This document shows, piece by piece, positions 10,615 through 23,500 of a stretch of DNA of 64,000 nt. Made by a program: the position numbers and the translations under genes. The notes below the pieces were generated by a model. That model did not search any database, was not told where the DNA came from, and was given only the letters and a program-made list of their open reading frames with translations. Position 1 is the stretch's first letter; every line of letters starts with the position of its first letter. Source of the stretch: Ciona savignyi (taxonomy: Eukaryota > Chordata > Ascidiacea > Phlebobranchia > Cionidae); the NCBI GenBank assembly GCA_000149265.1, contig CH003145.1, forward strand, positions 471,333 to 535,332, in the 5' to 3' direction.

Positions 10615-13600
10615 ATGCAAATACTTCACCCGGGCATGATATGCACTGATAATCGTGCATGTCCGATAGGAGGCGCCAAACCAACCGAGCAATTCTCAAA
10701 CTTGATGGATGTGAAGTGAATTCCGACATAGAGATCGTAATTGACGTCATTATCGTGAGCGCATTGAGGCGGAAAAATCAACAGAAATCTGTCCCTTGCC
10801 TCAACCCGAACAGGAAGCAGACGTAAATATATGGCAGACGCGCAAATGGCAGCAACTTTTCAATCATTCATTCCAACCCCCGCACCTGCGGTCAGTTTCG
10901 ACTGTTTTTATTCTGAAACAATTCGATTGTTATTGCAGCGGTAACACTGATAAAAAGAATTAAGATTTGCGGCTGGGATTACAACGACAGTCCCCGTGTA
11001 ATCTCGCGGCTGATAAGAGAAGTCCATAGAAATCACAACGAATTGTTGAAGCTGTTCTTTAAGCTGTGGAACTGAAACTTAATGAGCTGGTTGCTGGTGC
11101 TGCATTGAATGGGGCGGGTACGTGGTAACATAGGGAACCGATAAGGAAGACTTCGGTACTCCAGTTATGTTGATGAAAATAACCCAACCTAAGTCAGCCC
11201 TGTTACTTCAATCATCAAATATTAAAAATCTCTTAGTTTTGTTGCCTTCCTATCCTAAATAAATAATTCCATCAAATGACGTCAATCAAAGAAATGTAAA
11301 ACATTTATTCGAACAAATTAAGTTGAAACAGAAGAAAAGACGAACCTTGTTTGGACATGTTGTTTATTTAATATTCCATGGCAAAGAAGTAGCTTGGAAC
11401 GCGTGGCTAATGCACCGCCATGGAGTTGTTATGTAGTGGTGATTAACCTTGTAGGAGCGGGAAGTTAAAATCACAAATATGTCAACCTGGTTCAACCTGT
11501 CGTCCCCACTCGTCCAATTTACATTTCTCGCCCGATTTATTACTCGGCTGTTCGGATGTCGGTTGTTTGCTTGTTTGTCAAGTTACGCTTTGCGACTTTT
11601 ACGGGGGAGGGTTGATGGCTGGGGGGGGGGGCGATTTAAATTAATAAATGACGATTGTGAGCTCATAATGAGCTTCCCGAGTTAATATGACGTAAAACCA
11701 ACAAAGTCCGTCGCCCATCGGCCCACCAGGTGGTGCTATTTATCCCAGCAATCCATCAACTCCATACAGTCTGTCATGAAACTCCACAATTGTGCTTCCT
11801 AGCACGTTGTAGGGGATTCCCCGGTAACCGGACTCCCCAACAAACAATTGATTTATGATCTCCATGTTATGAGCCTGAACCACGATTCAGCCCGATGTGT
11901 CCGGGGTTGTTGTTCACACTGATTCATCCCTGCTTTGCACCCTTGCTGGGGTTCGGACCCCAACCTTCGTGTGACGTAGATCGTTACGTCATCAGATGAC
12001 GACACAGTGTTCGCTGCCAGGATGTTACGTTTATACTCACCATGTGCCCGGCGTCGGGATGCCCATTATTACGTTTCATCGATCCCATTATTCCACTGGT
12101 TTCAACCGATTTCCGCCTTCGGTCTTATCCATGTGCAAATTCAACCACGCTGTGGCACTCTACGAGTTACAGTGTGGCCGAATGGTTAACGCGACCGATA
12201 TATATGAAGACTTACATACAACACTGTCTTAGTATCGAGCCCAGCTTGTCTTTGTATTGGCTTGGCAATAAAATTGTTTACATAAAGCGAAATTAGTTTT
12301 ATTTGATTTTGCTCTATTAAAAACAAAAATTAAAAACACTCGCTTAAAATACAATAACAAATGAACAAACATACAGACGCGGCTGTTAAACCTATAGTCG
12401 GTTTGTGGTTGGCCCCTATGATGCTATACCAACAAACGATGGCCCACCTTGTAGCAGGGGAAGTGATTTGCACATTTAACTCAATTCCAGCTAAACTGTG
12501 TCTAAATATAACCCGGGTTCGGGCTTAGTACAATGAGTGTCGCGTCACAGAAGGTCTTGTTTATAAATGCGAGCAACACCGTGGAACAATTGGTCCAATG
12601 CACGTCACAGAGAGGTCAGGAAAGCTGCTGGTTTTCGCTTCCGTTTCAAAATGAACTGAATAGAAAACTCATAATATTATTATGTTTTCTATGGTTTAGG
12701 CGGGAATTGGTGTGGAACAATCATATTGGAGCGTTATAGTGATTTACGGAAATACAATTTCTTTTTATTTGCTTTCGAATTGGTGAACCGTAAGTTGCCG
12801 TAAGTTGGTGGTCTTAGACCTAAACCCTATATTCACAAGAAAGTGTCAATCACGTGTGAATCACTATTTTAAAACCCATGCTGAGTGCCCGATATATATT
12901 TCTGCATGCAGAAACGATCGGGTTCCCTGGCTACCTCATCACCCTTAGTATATTTTATGCAAAGTGTGTAACGTCTGTTTTTTTCAATCAGATATCGTCT
13001 GACCAGTTAGTCTGGTTATTTGGTGCGATTCCTTTCCACCAAAAGTGTTGAAATATAATGAAAATAACTGCATTATTTTCAGCCGAAACACAACACAAAT
13101 CGATAATAATTTTCAATGCGAACAAAAAAGAGTTGGTGGGGTTTCACTATACGTTGTATGACCCAACTATATTGTGTGGTTGGTTATTCGTACTTCTATG
13201 GTCACCAGTCGGACCGGAGAAAGATCACTGTATACGTTTGGTGACGTCATACTTCCCCGAAACTCCAATGTTTGTGTTGCCGAAGGTTAACGCGACCGAT
13301 TGATAAACCGATTTTATTAAAAAAACGATCTTTGTGGGACAAAATAATAATAAAATCTCCCCGATATAGAATGTTCGTGTAAACAAAGAGTTAGCTCAAC
13401 CGATTCGTATAACGATTTCTATATTCAAACGTTCTTTTGTGACGTGCCCATCATGGGTTGAAAACTTAACTCGAAAAATAATGTGATTGAGAGTTCGTCT
13501 TTAGCTTTGCAGTTAATATCCGCGTGCTTGCGCGTATAATGACTATATTAGATGCATTATGATGATGGCAGCTACTTACTAAGAGATGGTAATAGGTATG

Positions 13601-13708
13601 CCCTGCGTTTTAAAACTTTCTTAAAGACAAAGTGTGTGTTTCAATCCATATTATGAATTATTGCATTGCAGGATAGGTTTAATATTTGTATAATTTGAAC
13701 AAACAATC
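10615..13708. other. Gene-poor interval with repeat fragments
   Basis: No gene recognised over about 3 kb. Visible items: a diverged fragment of the repeat X head at about 12838-12960; a SINE 5' head fragment at about 13005-13050; and two copies of GTTAACGCGACCGAT (about 12186 and 13287), the first preceded by GTGGCCGAATGG, which resembles the D-arm/A-box of Ser/Leu tRNAs. Overlapping plus-strand frames at 11996-12296 exist in three phases at once and are not credible. The 3' end should include the promoter of the gene starting at 13709. Confidence 0.4.
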
Positions 13709-15437
13709 ATGAAATTCATTCTGTTGGTCGTTATCTGTGGTTTAACAATAGCTGAATGCGGTAAGCTTTTTAAACAAACGTATTGTATTTATGATTTTTT
13801 AAACTTTTAATATTTTAGGACTGCCAAATTTTCAAAAGGGAAGTTTTGATCTATCTCTTGGACCTAAATCTCAGACGAAGGGTGTAGTTGTCCCTTTCAA
13901 GATGTGCTTGGATTCTGTTCCGATTCTAGTCGACATAACAGTTCGGAACAAAAATCCATCTGTGCTTCACACATACCAGGCGAGTGTGACCGAAATCTTT
14001 ATACATGGCTTTATACTTCAAATGGAGGGAACTGTAGAGGACGACTGGCAAGAGAATCTCTTTGTGGATTGGACGTTTTACCCAGGTTGGTCGAGTTAAA
14101 TTTTCTTCGATTATGCCCTTCAAGAATATCATGATGGATAGTACCAGTGGGTTGATTACACGGAGTTGGTTTAGTGGACCACCTATTAATCGAAAGGTTG
14201 CAGGTGCGAAACGTGTCTCTAGCTAGTCGGTTGTGTCCTTGGGCAGGCACTTGAGAGACATTGCCTAAAACCAGCGGATTTTAGGTTATACCAAATTAAA
14301 GTATAAGGTGTCCTTAAAATATACAACACACTGCAATAGGTCCGGTAACCCGACGATGGGCGCGAGGTGATCTGACGATTTTCCGTGTGTTAACCCCCTT
14401 GGTTTTCCCATTTACGAAAATAAACATGAATTCTACCATAAAGGCGAATTTCGCGTTGGAACGACGTGACGTTCCATATTTGTAGAATAAATATTGTCCA
14501 ATCTACCTGTTAAGTTCATAGAATAAATTAAAATAACCCATTTTGAAGGTCCGGGCATTGTACAAAACAGGAAATATATTTGGATGCCGGAGCCAAGCAA
14601 AGCAGAAGACAAAACTCGGGCTGAAACCGGCATGTCCTGTCGGAACTTCAATGCAACGTTAGTGGACATTGTGGACAAGCAGATGTATGACGCAGTCTAT
14701 AGTTACGTCAGCGCTACGCTGGCCAGTATTGATCAAGCGTTTGCTAGAGTTTGGCTAGCGATGAACTACAACCCAAAGGTTTGTGTTAACATTCTTGTAT
14801 TTTCATTGTAACCTGGTGTATTCTATTATAGTCGATTTTATATACAACGCCGTGATTAACCTTAGGTGAACAACTAGTTTAATTACCTCGCCTTCGTCGG
14901 GTTACGTGTCATTTGTAATACCAAGTATTAATTATAAGCAATTATTTAATTATTTTTTTAATGTTTATTTATTTCTTTATTTGGGTTTAGCGGCCACCTC
15001 AAATTATACCGAATTTTAATAATTTATTCCTTGTTTTTAGACGTGTTCTAACGACTGTCGTTTTGCTGTTTTTTTTCGTTTTCCAAATTTTTACCAATAG
15101 CCCTGCTTCGTGTTTTCATCGTGGAAACAAAAAATAAACTAAACTAAGGTCTCCAAGGTCCAACTGGTATTTTAATTTAATTAACTAAACTGAAGTAAAA
15201 TATTTTTCATTTCATCAGACTAAGTTCGTGAGCTTGAGCACTGGAGAGCAGGGCTACAATGGTAGTTGGTATCCTAATTATCCGAACTCCAATCCGACTT
15301 CCGGTCTGACCAGTACCGCAATGTTGATGATTGTGCGAACCGATCCAACCAATCCATACTATACAAACGTCGGCCTTTTCAACTTCCCACCCGCTCTAAA
15401 AGCGCGGTCGCGCATGCTGTGTGCATTACAATTGTGA
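13709..15437 (+). CDS. Secreted protein, possibly H-type-lectin-like (255 aa)
   Basis: Four exons: 13709-13760, 13819-14085, 14549-14778, 15219-15437. All phases join and the total is 768 nt. The first exon encodes a clear signal peptide (MKFILLVVICGLTIAEC), so the product is secreted. Residues about 35-105 resemble the H-type lectin pattern: F-x-x-C then a P-I-L-V-D-I-T strand, Y-Q-A-S-V, H-G-F and a closing D-W. This is motif recognition by eye, not a search result. The rest of the protein is not recognised; it contains polar and NYPNSNPTSG-type segments. Only four cysteines occur after the start, three in the predicted mature part. Intron 2 holds a SINE (14158-14440). A possible poly(A) signal lies at 16033-16038. 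The gene structure is well supported; the family is tentative. Confidence 0.7.
14158..14440 (+). mobile_element. tRNA-derived SINE in intron 2 of the secreted-protein gene
   Basis: Plus-strand copy of the family. The tRNA-like head includes AATCGAAAGGTTGCAGGTGC and is followed by GTCGGTTGTGTCCTTGGG. The body includes ACACACTGCAATAG and CCCGACGATGGGCGCGAGG. The tail contains AAATAAACATGAATTCTACC. It lies wholly between the donor at 14086 and the acceptor at 14548, so it does not affect coding. Confidence 0.85.
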
Positions 15438-16685
15438 ACGCGCTACCTTCTACCAACAAGAATTAAGCAACATCACACCACTGGAATATTTGAATATCCA
15501 TGATAATAACAATGCGCTTTTTAAACTGCGATTTGCAAGTTTGTTACCTTTTCCTGCCAGTTTTAATATTAACGATCATGGTGACTTTTTATTCACCCCG
15601 CATCTAAATCTAAAATAGAAAAACCGTCATCGATCTGCGCTGACTACATTCGAACTTTGTTGGCTTTAACCATTTTTTTCCGGAAAATGCAAGATACACA
15701 CGCACTAAAGTTATCGTTTGCTGAACTGCGTTTCGCAGTACTTGTTGTCCATTTTATAACATGAACTTTTCAAATCAGTGCTTTTTGCACGCTGCGTTGT
15801 TTTAATCGTTTATTTTGCTCTTGTTTATATATATTGTTCTAACTTTGTGTGTTATAACGTGATTTTCAGTTTAAATATTATGTTTGTTATAATGTACATA
15901 TCTTAGCCTGTGAATCGATTGGCGTGATTTATATTTCCAATTGTGATGTAATAACTTGCAGCCGTTAGCAGACTCAGCTACCGAGACACCAGGCATCTGA
16001 TAACAATTTAACCATTTATAAGAGCACTTGTAAATAAAATACTTCACAAAGTATGGGTCATTAACATATCTGGTATATTTAGACATGGTTTATACTTTTA
16101 TAGGATTCTTATTTATCCATTTTCTTACTGATATTATGGGGCGTTAAAGCAGCCTGGTCACTGGTTTGTGTCGTTATTACCGGACCAAGGTTGGAGGGAT
16201 CTCATTGGTCCATTACATTACGTGACCTCTGATGACGTCACGTAATGACGTGTTTGATACCTACGTCATCAAAATTATATATCGATACAACTGTTCATCC
16301 GACAATGTCGTTTCTTGTTTCACCGTGGTTCGTTCAGACGATTCTCGTTTTGCTAATTATTTGTCATAATTATTTGAATATTTCTTTACTGGAAGGACAG
16401 GAAGTGACGTAATCGCTAGAGACCTGTCGGTGTAACTATGGTGTGCAGCAAAGCGTGCAAATCGGGTTATTATGACGTCATTGTGTACAAAAGGGGAATA
16501 ATAACCTTTGTTTTTTCCATTCAACACAGAAATATCACCGGTTAATTATGACAACAAAACAGGAAAATGGCAAAACGACAATCGTACAATATCGGATGAA
16601 AACGGACGCGACGACTAATGACGTACAAGTATAATTAATACGAAACAAAAAACAACAAATCATCACGAATCGCAAAACTTATAGT
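15438..16685. other. Intergenic, with a CRE/ATF-like motif cluster
   Basis: Downstream of the secreted-protein gene. From 16217 to about 16625 it has repeated TGACGT cores. TGACGTCA occurs at 16233-16240 and again near 16474-16481, with further TGACGTAA, ACGTCAT and TGACGTGT variants. A perfect 10-bp inverted repeat (ATTACGTGAC at 16217-16226, GTCACGTAAT at 16237-16246) overlaps the first. This looks like an enhancer or promoter, but no start exon nearby is recognised. Confidence 0.35.
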
Positions 16686-18335
16686 AACTAGAGAGTGTCA
16701 ACCACGTGTTTTAAAACCACTATTTGTAAAACACATTTTGTATGATATATATATATGCAAGCAGGGTCCCTAACCACAATTTGTATTTTATACACCGGGT
16801 TAGTAGTTTGTTTCTGCAAGCATAAACGCATGGGTCCCTGAGCTAACAATCCGATCTTGTTATTAATGTTCATTACACAATATATGTTATTGTCAGATAT
16901 GTGCACGTCAGATCCATGTTATTTAACATTCCTGAAAATTTTAACCGGACTGTCATAGTTTTGTTTCTGCAAGCATAAACGCATGGGTCCCATAGTTATT
17001 AAACCAAACTTCTTTTCCATGTGTAGTTAAAAAAAGAATAAGCGTGTTCGATTTACGGACATTTTACCACAAATGTTTTAAATTTAAGCCTCTTGTCAAG
17101 CGCTTTGGTAAAAGGAAGGTAAATTCCCGAAACAGCCCGATTAAGTTTTCATTATTTCGGGGAATTCCCCTGGGTTTACTACATAAATTTCTGCTTAACA
17201 TATCTAAGTTATGTTATCTAAGTTAGATGTTTGTTAGATAATCTAACAAACAGTTTTAATCCGCTTTGGCGACTCCTTGTTGGAGATTTCGAAGCGATAT
17301 AGCATACCTATTACAATCATGGTTTAAAACAAATCATAATTTTTGGGGTATTTCCCTATGTTCCCTTTTTCTTTTTGCTCAATGGTACAAAGGCGGATAG
17401 GGAACTAACATTTTGGCCGTATAAGCGCTATGCCCCAAACACCTAATTTAAAAAAAATCCGATTTGTTTTTTTTACCTTCCAGGGGAATTCCCCTGGGTA
17501 TATTACCTAAAATTTTGGTTTCTGCATATCTAGACCATGTTTTCTAACAAATGACAAAGTTTCATTGTAATTCCATTACTCTTTCTGGTAGATGTTGGTG
17601 CCACAACCCATGCCTGTCACAATCATGATTTGAAAACAAAATCTTATTTTTTAGGGTATTTCCCTGGGTTACTTTTTAAATTCTTTTAAGTGTTATATCA
17701 TTGGCTAATGCACGTACAGTTTACCAAATTTAAATGAAATTGGAGTAGCCGTTTAAGCGCTCTGCCCAAAAAAGCTTTTTTTTTAAATACCGTTTTGGTT
17801 TTTCACCTTCCAGGGGAATTCCCCTGAGTATATTCCGCAAAATTTTGGTCTGTGTACATCTAGACCATGTGATCTAACAAATGACAAAGTTTTATTGCAA
17901 TTCCATTACTCCTTCTGGTAGATGTCGGTGCCACAACCAATGCCTGTCACAATCATGATTTGAAAACAAAATCTTATTTTTAGGGTATTTCCCTGGGTAA
18001 CTTTTTTAATTCTTCTAAATGGTATATCAGTGGCTGATGCCCTTACAGTTTACCAAATCTAATTAAAATTGGATTAGCCGTTCAAGCGCTATGCCCAAGA
18101 AAGCTATTTTTTTAAAAAAGATGCCGTTTTGGTTTTTCACCTCCCAGGGTAATTCCCCTGAATATTTTCCGCAAAATTTTGGTCTGTGCACATCTAGACC
18201 ATGTGATCTAACAAACGACAAAGTTTTATTGCGATTTCATTACCCTTCTGGTAGATGTCGTTGCCACAAGCCACGCCTGTCAAGCGTTTGACGAAAAAAA
18301 AAGAAAAAAAAAAGAAAAAGAAAAAAACGGACAAA
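16686..18335 (+). repeat. Repeat X, copy 2
   Basis: Head at 16686 followed by tandem units of about 324-334 bp, with cores at 17159, 17483, 17813 and about 18147. The core at 17480-17497 is a perfect 18-bp palindrome, CCAGGGGAATTCCCCTGG. The head block with GCAAGCATAAACGCATGGGT occurs twice (about 16817 and 16969), with about 150 bp of extra sequence between. It ends in the GTCAAGCGTTTGACG motif and an A-rich tract at about 18278-18335 and runs directly into copy 3. Confidence 0.75.
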
Positions 18336-19708
18336 AACTAGATAGTGTCAACCACGTGTTTAACCACCACCATTTGTAAAACACATGTTGTATGCCATAT
18401 ATTCATGCTATACAGGGTCCCTAACCACATTTTGTATTTTATACACTGAGTATGTAGTTTGTTTCTGCAAGCATAAACGCATGGGTCCCATAGTTATCAA
18501 ACCAAACTTCTTCTCCATGTGTAGATAAAAAAAGAACAATCGTGTTAGATTCACGAACATTTCACCACGTTTTTCGTGGTTTCAGGGAATTACTGGGTTT
18601 ATTAGATAAGTTTCTACTGGGTTTAGTACGTACGTTTCTGTGTTACCTATGTGGGTTATGTTGTATAACAATTCTTAATGTTTTATTCTTATTAGTCAAT
18701 TCCTTGTCTGATTTGTCGACTCCTTGTTGAAGATGTTTGTAAGATATGGCATGCCTATCACAATCATAATTCAGGAAAATATCTGCGTTTTTAAAGGAAG
18801 TACCCTAATAAATGATTTTTTTAATTGGAACAGAGTGTTTAAATGTCTAACATTTTACTAAATCTGATTCAAATTGGAGCTGCCGTTTAGGAGGCGTTCA
18901 ACTAATTATTCTCCCTATCTCTCCAATGCAAACTGACCTCACAAAAACGACTGTCATTCAAAATCCTGGCATAGGAAGTCTTAGATTTTTGCACAATTTA
19001 AAATTGAAGCTTGGATCTGCAACCTAAACTCAAAACCCTACAAAATTTTGTTTAAAAATTTTGAGCCCATACCCCCTCGTACATCGGCAACTTTTTTTTC
19101 CAACAAACAGCTAGCAGATGCACACAAAGTGTTGGCTTATGCATATCTAGACCATGTTGTCTAACAAATGACAAAGTTGTATTGCCATTCCATTACTCCT
19201 TCTGGTAGGTGTCGTTGACACAAGCCATGCCTGTCACAATCATGATTTGAAAACAAAATCTTATTTTAGGGTATTTCCCTGGGTAATTTTTTAAATTATT
19301 TTAAGTGGTATATCAGTGGCTAATGCACTTACAGTTTACCAAATCTAATTGAAATTGGAGTAGTCGTTCAAGCGCTATGCCTAAAAAAGGGATTTTTTTA
19401 AAAAAAGATACCGTTTTGGTTTTTCACCTCCCAGGGGAATTCCCCTGGGTATATGCCCCAAAATGTTGGTCTATGCACATCTAGACCATGTTGTCTAATA
19501 AATGACAAAGTTGTATTGCTATTCCATTACCCCATTTGATAGATGTTGTTGCCACAAGCCATGCCTGTCAAGCGTTTGACGAAAAAAAAGAAAAAAAAAA
19601 GAGAAAAAAAAAAGAAAAAAAAACCGACAAAAACAATATGTGTCCCATTTTTCCAAATGGGACCCATAACAATATGTGTCCCCATTTTTCCAAATGGGGG
19701 GACCCATA
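18336..19708 (+). repeat. Repeat X, copy 3 (interrupted), with terminal hairpins
   Basis: Head-to-tail with copy 2. Units are recognisable at about 18560-18890 and 19120-19560 with a perfect palindromic core at 19431-19448. About 18890-19115 is unrelated sequence that interrupts the unit, a likely insertion or gene-conversion patch. The end (19569-19708) has the GTCAAGCGTTTGACG motif, a long A-rich tract and two tandem copies of the GTCCCATTT/AAATGGGAC hairpin. Confidence 0.7.
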
Positions 19709-20566
19709 AACTAAACCATCCCGTTCTGGCTTGCAGAAACCAAACTGCGATAATCCGTGTTTTAAAATATATCAACTCTGATTGTCTATGTATACAATTG
19801 CTTTTAAAATATCGATTATTATAGGTCACTTTTGTAAAAAGGGACACATGTTGTTTTTGTCCGTTTTTTGTTAAACGGTTTGACATACAAAATTGGGGAT
19901 TTTCTGATAGGTGGCTTAACAATGTAAACAATTTATTAAAATTTGGATATAATTTGGACATAACCTGTGTCAAAGCGTTTGATTAGAATAAAGAAAAAAA
20001 AACATTAATTATGTTTTGATGCTTTTATACCTCCGTTTTTTTCTCACTAACATATCGTTTACCGTATATCAAGAATAAAAAGGTGATTTATACGACATTT
20101 GATTCCGGATTTATGAGGATTCTGAAATGTGCTTCTTAATATAATGTCGGACCTACGCGTTTTATTAAAACCTGGTGACTATGACAATGAATGGTAACCT
20201 ACATGTATCAACTGAATCAATTACATTGTTGTTTTAACCACAATTGCAGTTGGTAAAAAATCCACCACTTTATATAAAAAAATTTATTTGTTAAAAACAA
20301 ACTACCTTTAAACTTTTTATACTCTGTGTCAAACAACAATTTAAGAAAAACTCATAGGAAAAGGGCACTAAATATAAAAGTCCATAAATATACACATGTG
20401 CCTAAGGCTTTTGCGGTAGTCAAAACATGTTTAGTAATAGGAATTTCTGATTTTGTACAAAATAACATTCAAAACAGCTCAAGTTCACAACACTTTTTTA
20501 ACACTCTTATGTAAATCAATATTATCAAACCAAATGCTATAATTTTTAACACCAACAAAAAGTAAT
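19709..20566. other. Intergenic, CFAP47 3' flank
   Basis: Contains an inverted repeat X terminus at about 19826-19890 (mirror of the end at 19569-19650) and otherwise AT-rich sequence. An AATAAA on the minus strand at 20283-20288, about 280 bases past the CFAP47 stop, is a candidate poly(A) signal. No other gene seen. Confidence 0.4.
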
Positions 20567-23500
20567 TTACAAGCTTTCAACATGTTTCTGGAATAACGGA
20601 TGGCCCTTGATTGGCGAGGAAACTGCTGTAGCACGAAGTTTCATATTCTTGCGAATGTAGTTTACCCTTGGGCGCTGCGCCAATACACGAGGGTGTGCAA
20701 GGGTTGAGGTCAAGATCGCAGAGGGGGCCTTAGGCACTCGGTATTCAGGGGTTCCTCCTTTGACATCATACGTCCACTGCATGTCCAGGGTCTATAAATA
20801 AAAGCAGTAGATAGATGATGATTGACTTTCATGACGCCAGAACAATCTCAATAGACCAGATTAAAACAGTCAGAAGGATAAGAATAGTCGATATATGTTT
20901 GTTAAATACCTGTCAACTTTAATTATTTGCTTAATTCATATCTTAGTGTTAATAAAATTTAAATACTTAGTTTAACCATAGGGTTACTAAGGGTTTCACC
21001 CTACTACAGTTTATCTAAAATCACCAACCTGCACAACCAGCCTTGCTTTATACGACCTTCCATACATATTGGGTGTGAAGGTCACCGACAACCGTGTCCC
21101 ATGAGTCCCCTGTGGCTGAAGTTCACCCGATTCAGGTGTTACGGCAAACACGTTATCACTTCCAGCAACAAAAAATGCTTGGAATGGGGTGGCATGTCTG
21201 TAATAATGTTACTTGAGGTTACTAAATAAACAAAATATTAATGTTATTCAGCAGCTGACTTTATGTCTTCTGCCTGGGTACTATATACAGAGTTTTGGTC
21301 AATCATTTCTTTGCTACGCTACCAACGTTAAACATTTATTTCATTAATTCTTGTGTAATAATATAAAATTTTCTTTTTGTGTGAATACTGTGTTGTTTGT
21401 TATATAGTATGCAATACAATCAAGATAGGACACTTTTATCTATATGTGTGGAAAAGTAATACAACTCGTTATTTCTTCACCGTGAATGACTGAAGAGGAC
21501 AAAGCTGACAGTTGATCCCTTCCCCAGCCCTGCAGCCTCCACAGTGATCACATCATCAGGGGGAGGTTCTGAGGCACGGACAGCCAGCGGAAAGCTCCAC
21601 ACACCTCCAGTGGCTGCCGTCACGGTCAGTGTGACTAAGTGGCTGCAGAAAAAATATTGTCAGAAACAAAAAAATAGTTAATTAATTAGGTTATGAAAGG
21701 ATCCTCTTCAAATTTTGTTGTTGTAAATAAAATACGGAAAATAAACTGTATAAATCACAAAATGTATGGTTGAATATAGAAACATCGGTTTATAGTTCTG
21801 TGATTTATTCTAGAAGGGCCTGCCTATAACAAAACAGAAAGTGAAGTACCTTAATGGTCTGAATGGTGAAAAGACGAGATTAAAGACCAGCACCACCAAC
21901 CCAGTGTGTGGGTCTCTTTCCTTTCGCACTAAACTAACAGCAAGCGCTTGTTCCAGCTGCTGTCGGGACTCCGCATTTGGAAACTCGATTTTGTAAGAAA
22001 ATTCTTCTGCTAGTGCATGGCCTGTAAAATACAGTCCAAAAATATTAGCTGTTAAAAAACAATTTTTGCCAAAAATTCACAAAATGGCAGCATGCATATA
22101 TTTTTGGGTCCGTGGGGAATTTTCCTTGCCTAAATTAATATACCAGTTTAGATATAAACCATATGAGCTAATACTTTCAAAAATTTCAACTCGATTGGCC
22201 ATGTCTTTTTTTTTTAAAGAGAGCGTAAATAAGACTAATCACTAGTTTAAATGGAATTGAATGTTCCCGGAAAAGAGTTAAAAATAGGTATGGCGCAAAC
22301 ACATTTTTTTTTATTGTCTATCTAACTATTTTGGAATTACGTCTCCAGCTCTTTTATATGCACAATAACAGTGATTTTATGATTGCTTATTTCATTTTTT
22401 TGTAAAATAAAGGTCGTTTCAAAAAAATACGAACAAGATGAATTAAAAAAACTAAGTAAAATCAAAATGTGTTCCCTTTGGAATCAAGGGAAACTTGTAA
22501 TAATAATAATAGGGGTTTGTAAAACATTGTGCAATGCACTAAAATAGCTTGGGAAATACAGGAATAAAGTAGTCTTATGAATGCGCTTATAATAAAAGCC
22601 ATCCATATCCAACCCACAAAGATATATACTTTTATTATTTAAATATGGTCTTCTGTATTAAATAAAACATAAATACCACATCAGGTCACTTCTCCACCTT
22701 ACCTTCTACAACAACACCATCCTGGACAGCTTGACGTTGTTTGTCCAGTGGAGTGACTGCACGTAACCTGGTGAGGTCATGTTCTGACGATGAACTTGGG
22801 ATGGCACCTGTTAAGGTTACTTCAAGTCGTTCCTCAATTCTACTTCTTGCTTGGCACTGCAGCACTGCTTCTAAAGTAAGATATTGCAGTGAAACATAGG
22901 GAAGAGTTTTATTCATCTAATGTCGGAACAGCAGGTCCAATGGGTCACATCATGTAACCAAGTAACTGCGTACTGTGCTTAGTTTGCAATGTGTGGAGAA
23001 ATCCTCTGATTACCTCGGTTACTGGCTCTATTAGTGTGATATATCATTGGACATAGGATTAATTTAGTTACTTTTAATGTTTGATAGTACTGCAAGGTTT
23101 GAATAATTCTAATTTATTGTACATCTTTACTGTGTGTTTCCTTACCTGACAGGAATCAAGTTACACATCATTCATTTTAATTCTGCACATAGTCTAACAA
23201 TTTAAATTCGTAGTCAACAAAACTAGTTGTTTTCCAAGTTTGTGACACAAGTAATTGGTTGGGAAAATATTGAAAATATTAACCACCCAACCTTTGGTTT
23301 CTTGTGAGCGGACCTCAGGAATCCCATGTATGGGGAATACCCATCTGATGGTTTTGATTCGACCGTCATCACTTCTGCTAATTGGTCGAAGTCGCTCAAC
23401 AGATTCAGGTTTTCGCCCATTCAAACCTGGATTGAAATTCATTTTTTTTAAATGATTGTTTGTCAAAAAAAGACACGTACACAGTAGAGTTGCTGGGCTG

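Noticed and set aside
11996..12296. Three overlapping plus-strand frames as a gene
   Set aside because: Three phases are open over the same bases, no splice partners are seen, and no protein family is recognised.
19519..19973. 148-codon minus-strand frame with a phenylalanine-rich run
   Set aside because: It crosses the repeat X terminus; the F-rich part is the reversed A-rich tract.
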